DNA of 9,788 bases from a bacterium (GTDB lineage Bacteria > Patescibacteriota > Minisyncoccia > UBA6257 > JAGGUH01): assembly GCA_021158645.1 (NCBI GenBank), contig JAGGUH010000014.1, forward strand, positions 1 through 9,788, given 5' to 3'. Under the pieces are notes generated by a model. The model made no database searches and was not told the origin of the DNA. It saw only the letters and a program-made list of their open reading frames with translations. This document shows positions 6,093 through 9,788 of this stretch, one piece after another (within the stretch, counting starts at the first letter, position 1; each line of letters starts with the position of its first letter). The translations under genes were made by a program, and so were the position numbers.

Positions 6093-9000
6093 TTATTTTT
6101 TATTTCGAAAACCAGTGCCAGCCGGAATCAATCTGCCAATGATTACATTTTCTTTTAAACCTAAAAGATAATCTGGTTCTCCAGAACAAGCGGCTCTTAC
6201 TAAAGCACGAGTCGTTTCTTGAAACGAAGCTGCTGAAAGAAAACTATCAGAATAATAAGCTGCCTTTGAGATTCCAAGCATTAACTGAACTGCTTTTACT
6301 GGCTTTTTATTTTGCTTTATCAATTTAACATTTTCTTTTATTAATCGTGATTTACTAATCACTTCTCCTTCAATAAAATCAGAATCACCAGGATCTTTAA
6401 CTCTTACTTTAGAAAACATTTGGCGAATTATTATTTCAACATGTTTATTGTTAATAAATGCTCCCTGACTTACATAAATTCTTTGGACCTCGTTCAAAAG
6501 ATATCTCCAAACTTCTTTGACCCCACTTACTTTAAAAAGAGATTTTAAATCAATATGTCCCTCACAAAATGGTTCTCCCTTTACAACTAAATCTCCTTTT
6601 TTGACCTTCAAACCCAAATTTTTTGGCACTGAATAACTAACTTTTAATTTTTCCTTTAAATTTCTTGTCTGAACTATCACTTGATATTCATTATCTAACT
6701 CTTTAACCTCAACTACTTTTCCGTCAACTTCTGAAATCACGGCTTCGGTTCTTGGAGTTCTCGCTTCAAAAAGTTCTTCAACTCGAGGCAAGTCATGAGT
6801 AATATCAATGCCAGCAATTCCTCCAATATGGAAAGTTCTCATCGTAAATTGAGTTCCAGGTTCACCTATTGATTGAGCCGCAATAATTCCAACAGGTGTC
6901 CCTACTTCAACTAATTTGTTTCTTCCCAAATCCAAGCCATAACATTTAGCACAAACCCCATATAAAGTTTTGCAAGTTAAAGGAGATCTAATTTTTACAC
7001 TTTCAATTTTTGGATCTTTTTCAATTATTTTTGCTTTTTCCAAACTAATCATTTCTCCATTTTTCACAATCACTTTCTTCCCGGAAACAATATCTCCAGC
7101 AGCAACTCTTCCAAAAATTCTTTCTGCAAAAGAATGGCCATATTTTTCTCCATCTTTTTTAAAAAACTCAACGCCCCTGGTAGTACCACAATCTTTTTCT
7201 CTAACAATTATATCTTGACACACATCAACTAAACGCCTTGTTAGGTAACCAGCCGAAGAGGTCTTTAAAGCCGTATCAATATTCCCTTTTCTGGCTCCAT
7301 GGGTTGCAATAAAATACTCCAAAACATTAAATCCTTCTTTATAAGAAGATTTAATCGGTAATTCAATAATTTCTCCTTTTGGATTTTGTACTAAACCTTT
7401 CATTCCTGACATCTGCAATGGTTGTTCCCATGAACCACGAGAACCAGAATCAATAATAGCAAATACAGGTCCTTTTCTATCCAAACTTTGAGGTACTAAA
7501 TCTTTTATCCTATCTCTTACTTTCATCCAAATTTCAATAACCTTCTGTCTTCGTTCTTCTTCTGAAAGTAAACCTTCATCATATTGAAGCCAAACTTCTT
7601 GAGCTTCTTTTTCGGCTTCTTTTAATATAATTTTCTTTTCCTTTGGTGTTATTAAATCATCGAGTCCCCAACTATAACCAGCCAAACTTGCATATTCAAA
7701 AGCAACGGTTTTAATTTTATCAAAAATTTCAGATGCTTTTTCCATTCCATATTGATGCACCAAATCATTTGCCAATTTTTTAATTTCTTTTTTTCTTAAA
7801 AGTTTATTAAGAAATGGAAAATCTTCAGGAAACAACGAATTAAAAATTATTCTTCCAGCAGTAGTTTCTATAATCCCGTTTACTTTTTTTATTTTTAATT
7901 TGATTTTTTGGTGAAGATTAATAACTTTACTTTCTAAACCATAAATTACTTCGTTTTCATCAGAAAAAATTTTTAATTTCTTTTTTTCATCTTCTTTTTC
8001 TTGAGTTAAATAATAACACCCCAAAATAATATCTTGTGTTAAATGAGCAACTGAATCTCCAGTGGCTGGCTTTAAAATATTTTTAGAAGAAAGCATCAAT
8101 TCCTTTGCTTCTTTTTGGGCTTCATCGGTTAAAGGTAGATGGACTGCCATTTGATCTCCATCAAAGTCAGCATTAAAAGCACCACAAATCAAAGGAGGAA
8201 TTCGAATTGCTAAATCCTCAATTAAAATTGGTTTAAATGCTTGAATGCTTAATCGATGCAATGTTGGTGCTCGGTTTAAAAGAACATATTTTCCTTCAAT
8301 TACTTCCTCTAACGCCTTCCATACTTCCGGTGGCGACTTCTGAATTAAAATATTTGCAGTCCGAATGTTATAAACAATACCTTCATCAATTAATTTATGA
8401 ATTACAAATGGTTTAAACAACTCTAAAGCCATTTTTTTAGGCAAACCACATTCTCCAATTTCAAGTTCTGGTCCAACCACAATTACCGATCTTGCTGAAT
8501 AATCTACTCTCTTGCCCAGCAAATTCTGCCTAAATCTTCCTTGTTTTCCTTTCAAAATATCAGTTAAGGATCTTAGAGGTCTTTTTTGAGAAGTAGAAAG
8601 AACCGGCTGTTTTCTGGCTCGAGCCGTATTATCAATTAAAGCATCAACTGCTTCTTGAAGCATTCGTTTCTCGTTTCTAATAATCACTTCAGGGGCTTTA
8701 AGTTCAATTAGTTTCTTTAACCGATTGTTTCTGTTAATAACTCGGCGATATAAGTCATTTAGGTCAGAAGCCGCATATCGACCTCCATCTAATTGAACCA
8801 TTGGCCTTAAATCAGGAGGCAAAACTGGCAAAATTGTCAAAAACATCCATTCAGGTCTTAAATTTTTTCTAATAAAACTTTTTACCAACCTTAATCTTGT
8901 TAAAATTTTTTTCCTGTTCTTTAATTTTTTTTCTTTAAGATTCTCTTCTAATTCTTTTTTTAGTTTCTCTAAATCAATTTCTTCCAACAATCTTTTGATT

Positions 9001-9629
9001 GGATCAGAACCAATCTCGGCTTCAAAAATTTCACCAAACCTTTGAGAAAGTTCTTTAAGTTGTCGCTCGTTAATAACCTGTTTTTCTTTGATTAAATTCA
9101 AAAGAGAAGTTGTGTAATGATAGTTTTTTGTTAAAAGTTCTTTATCAGCATCTTTTTGTTTTAATTTTTCTTGATACTCCTTTTCAACCTGTTTTTTAAT
9201 TTCTTCTTTTCTTTTATGATTAACACTGGTAATAATATAACCGGTATAATAAATTACTTTTTCTAACGCATTAACGCTCATATCCAAAAAAAGACCAATC
9301 CTTGAAGGAATTGTTCTTAAAAACCAAATATGGGCTACCGGCACGGCTAACTTAATATGCCCCATTCTTTCTCTTCTTACTGAAGAATGAGTAACTTCAA
9401 CTCCACACCGATCGCAAACAATACCCTTATATCTAATTTTTTTATACTTACCGCAATAACACTCATAATCTTTAGTAGGTCCAAAAATTCGTTCCGAAAA
9501 AAGTCCATCTCTTTCTGGCCTTTGAGTTCGATAATTAATAGTTTCGGGTTTAGTTACTTCGCCATAAGACCAAGAAAGAATTTTCTCAGGCGAAGCAATT
9601 TTTAATGTAATTGATTTAATATCCTCCAT
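6093..9629 (-). CDS. rpoC: DNA-directed RNA polymerase subunit beta'
   Basis: This is the large catalytic clamp subunit of RNA polymerase, 1178 residues from ATG 9629. An in-frame ATG at 9662 would add MKFLIFNFKFI, which comes from the A/T repeat and matches no known beta' N terminus. Seen in order: N-terminal zinc ribbon C57, C59, C72, C75; a charged helical insertion at about 150-270; RPMVQLDGGR and the double-psi barrel with catalytic NADFDGDQ at 486-493 (Mg-binding D488, D490, D492); SGSRGSW...GMKGLV around 725-747; bridge helix around THGARKG (H777); second zinc site C814, C886, C893, C896; and trigger loop region QSIGEPGTQFTMRTFH (about 919-934). All catalytic residues are present. It is near 1200 residues, like Gram-positive beta', without the large E. 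coli insertion. rpoB is expected beyond the right edge. GGAGG overlaps the start codon itself, so translation does not use a standard site. Confidence 0.98.
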   Translation of the reverse strand: MEDIKSITLKIASPEKILSWSYGEVTKPETINYRTQRPERDGLFSERIFGPTKDYECYCGKYKKIRYKGIVCDRCGVEVTHSSVRRERMGHIKLAVPVAHIWFLRTIPSRIGLFLDMSVNALEKVIYYTGYIITSVNHKRKEEIKKQVEKEYQEKLKQKDADKELLTKNYHYTTSLLNLIKEKQVINERQLKELSQRFGEIFEAEIGSDPIKRLLEEIDLEKLKKELEENLKEKKLKNRKKILTRLRLVKSFIRKNLRPEWMFLTILPVLPPDLRPMVQLDGGRYAASDLNDLYRRVINRNNRLKKLIELKAPEVIIRNEKRMLQEAVDALIDNTARARKQPVLSTSQKRPLRSLTDILKGKQGRFRQNLLGKRVDYSARSVIVVGPELEIGECGLPKKMALELFKPFVIHKLIDEGIVYNIRTANILIQKSPPEVWKALEEVIEGKYVLLNRAPTLHRLSIQAFKPILIEDLAIRIPPLICGAFNADFDGDQMAVHLPLTDEAQKEAKELMLSSKNILKPATGDSVAHLTQDIILGCYYLTQEKEDEKKKLKIFSDENEVIYGLESKVINLHQKIKLKIKKVNGIIETTAGRIIFNSLFPEDFPFLNKLLRKKEIKKLANDLVHQYGMEKASEIFDKIKTVAFEYASLAGYSWGLDDLITPKEKKIILKEAEKEAQEVWLQYDEGLLSEEERRQKVIEIWMKVRDRIKDLVPQSLDRKGPVFAIIDSGSRGSWEQPLQMSGMKGLVQNPKGEIIELPIKSSYKEGFNVLEYFIATHGARKGNIDTALKTSSAGYLTRRLVDVCQDIIVREKDCGTTRGVEFFKKDGEKYGHSFAERIFGRVAAGDIVSGKKVIVKNGEMISLEKAKIIEKDPKIESVKIRSPLTCKTLYGVCAKCYGLDLGRNKLVEVGTPVGIIAAQSIGEPGTQFTMRTFHIGGIAGIDITHDLPRVEELFEARTPRTEAVISEVDGKVVEVKELDNEYQVIVQTRNLKEKLKVSYSVPKNLGLKVKKGDLVVKGEPFCEGHIDLKSLFKVSGVKEVWRYLLNEVQRIYVSQGAFINNKHVEIIIRQMFSKVRVKDPGDSDFIEGEVISKSRLIKENVKLIKQNKKPVKAVQLMLGISKAAYYSDSFLSAASFQETTRALVRAACSGEPDYLLGLKENVIIGRLIPAGTGFRNKK

Positions 9630-9788
9630 AATAAATTTAAAATTAAAAATTAAAAATTTCAATCTTAAATTTTAAATCTTAAATCTAAACTTTTAATGCC
9701 AAATGTCAAAAAAATTCAAAATGCAAAATTCAAAATTCAAAATGACAATTCAAAATTTAAAAAGAATATCTCTCCCCCACCTTAATCC
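9630..9788. repeat. Low-complexity rpoC leader with tandem CAAAATK heptamers
   Basis: Positions 9717-9744 are four perfect head-to-tail heptamers CAAAATG, CAAAATT, CAAAATT, CAAAATG; a fifth, CAAAATT, is at 9751-9757. The stretch 9640-9700 is built of drifting TTAAAATTAAA/TTAAATCT units. No promoter or ribosome site for rpoC is convincing here, and rpoC may be co-transcribed with a gene to the right. The last bases (9771-9788) are abruptly C-rich (TCTCCCCCACCTTAATCC), unlike the rest. Confidence 0.6.

Noticed and set aside
6970..9605. Frames opposite rpoC (6970-7218 and 9387-9605, +)
   Set aside because: They are antisense to highly conserved RNA polymerase sequence and have no independent coding features.
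9630..9662. N-terminal extension of RpoC to the ATG at 9662
   Set aside because: The 11 extra residues are encoded by the A/T repeat and lie outside conserved beta' sequence; MEDIKSITLKIASPEKI fits the family start.

Overview
The window is extremely A+T-rich, with A- and T-rich homopolymers everywhere and K/I/N/F-heavy proteins. All five intact or partial reading frames end in TAA, and none has a Shine-Dalgarno sequence at normal spacing. The compact RNA polymerase beta' subunit (about 1178 aa), the gene pair 'actin-like protein + single-pass membrane protein with a baseplate-J-like domain', and the low-complexity intergenic spacers together suggest a member of the Candidate Phyla Radiation (Patescibacteria, Parcubacteria/Microgenomates-like). 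This placement is inferred from protein style, not from a database search. Nothing indicates UGA recoding: the main frames are open under the standard bacterial code.

Layout, left to right. Positions 3-1046 (+) are the C-terminal part of a divergent FtsA/actin-like protein that enters from outside the window. One base later, 1048-2634 (+) encodes a membrane-anchored protein with a baseplate-J-like extracytoplasmic domain; the two form an operon. Convergent to them, 5 bases away, is an MscS-type mechanosensitive channel (2640-3716, -). A short divergent spacer with a good sigma70-type promoter leads rightwards into a TPR-repeat gene (3851-4369, +) that is spread over two frames, so it is a pseudogene, an assembly-error victim or a frameshifted gene.

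About 700 bases follow (4370-5074) with no credible gene. They contain degenerate A/T repeats, two palindromes that both centre on the G+C-rich 12-mer ACGCGATCGCGT (it contains the HIP1 octamer GCGATCGC known from cyanobacteria), three tandem 13-mers, and a promoter plus inverted repeat in front of the next gene. That gene (5075-6037, +) encodes a PP-loop ATPase of the MnmA/ThiI-like tRNA-thiolation type. It converges on rpoC (6093-9629, -), whose leader (9630-9788) is another low-complexity stretch with tandem CAAAATK heptamers.

Functionally this is mostly a housekeeping region: transcription (RpoC), probable tRNA thiolation and osmotic protection (MscS-like), plus a poorly understood envelope-associated gene pair. 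I saw no mobile element, CRISPR array, tRNA, rRNA or defence system. The most unusual signals are the paired GCGATCGC palindromes, the split TPR gene and the degenerate actin-like/baseplate-J-like pair.
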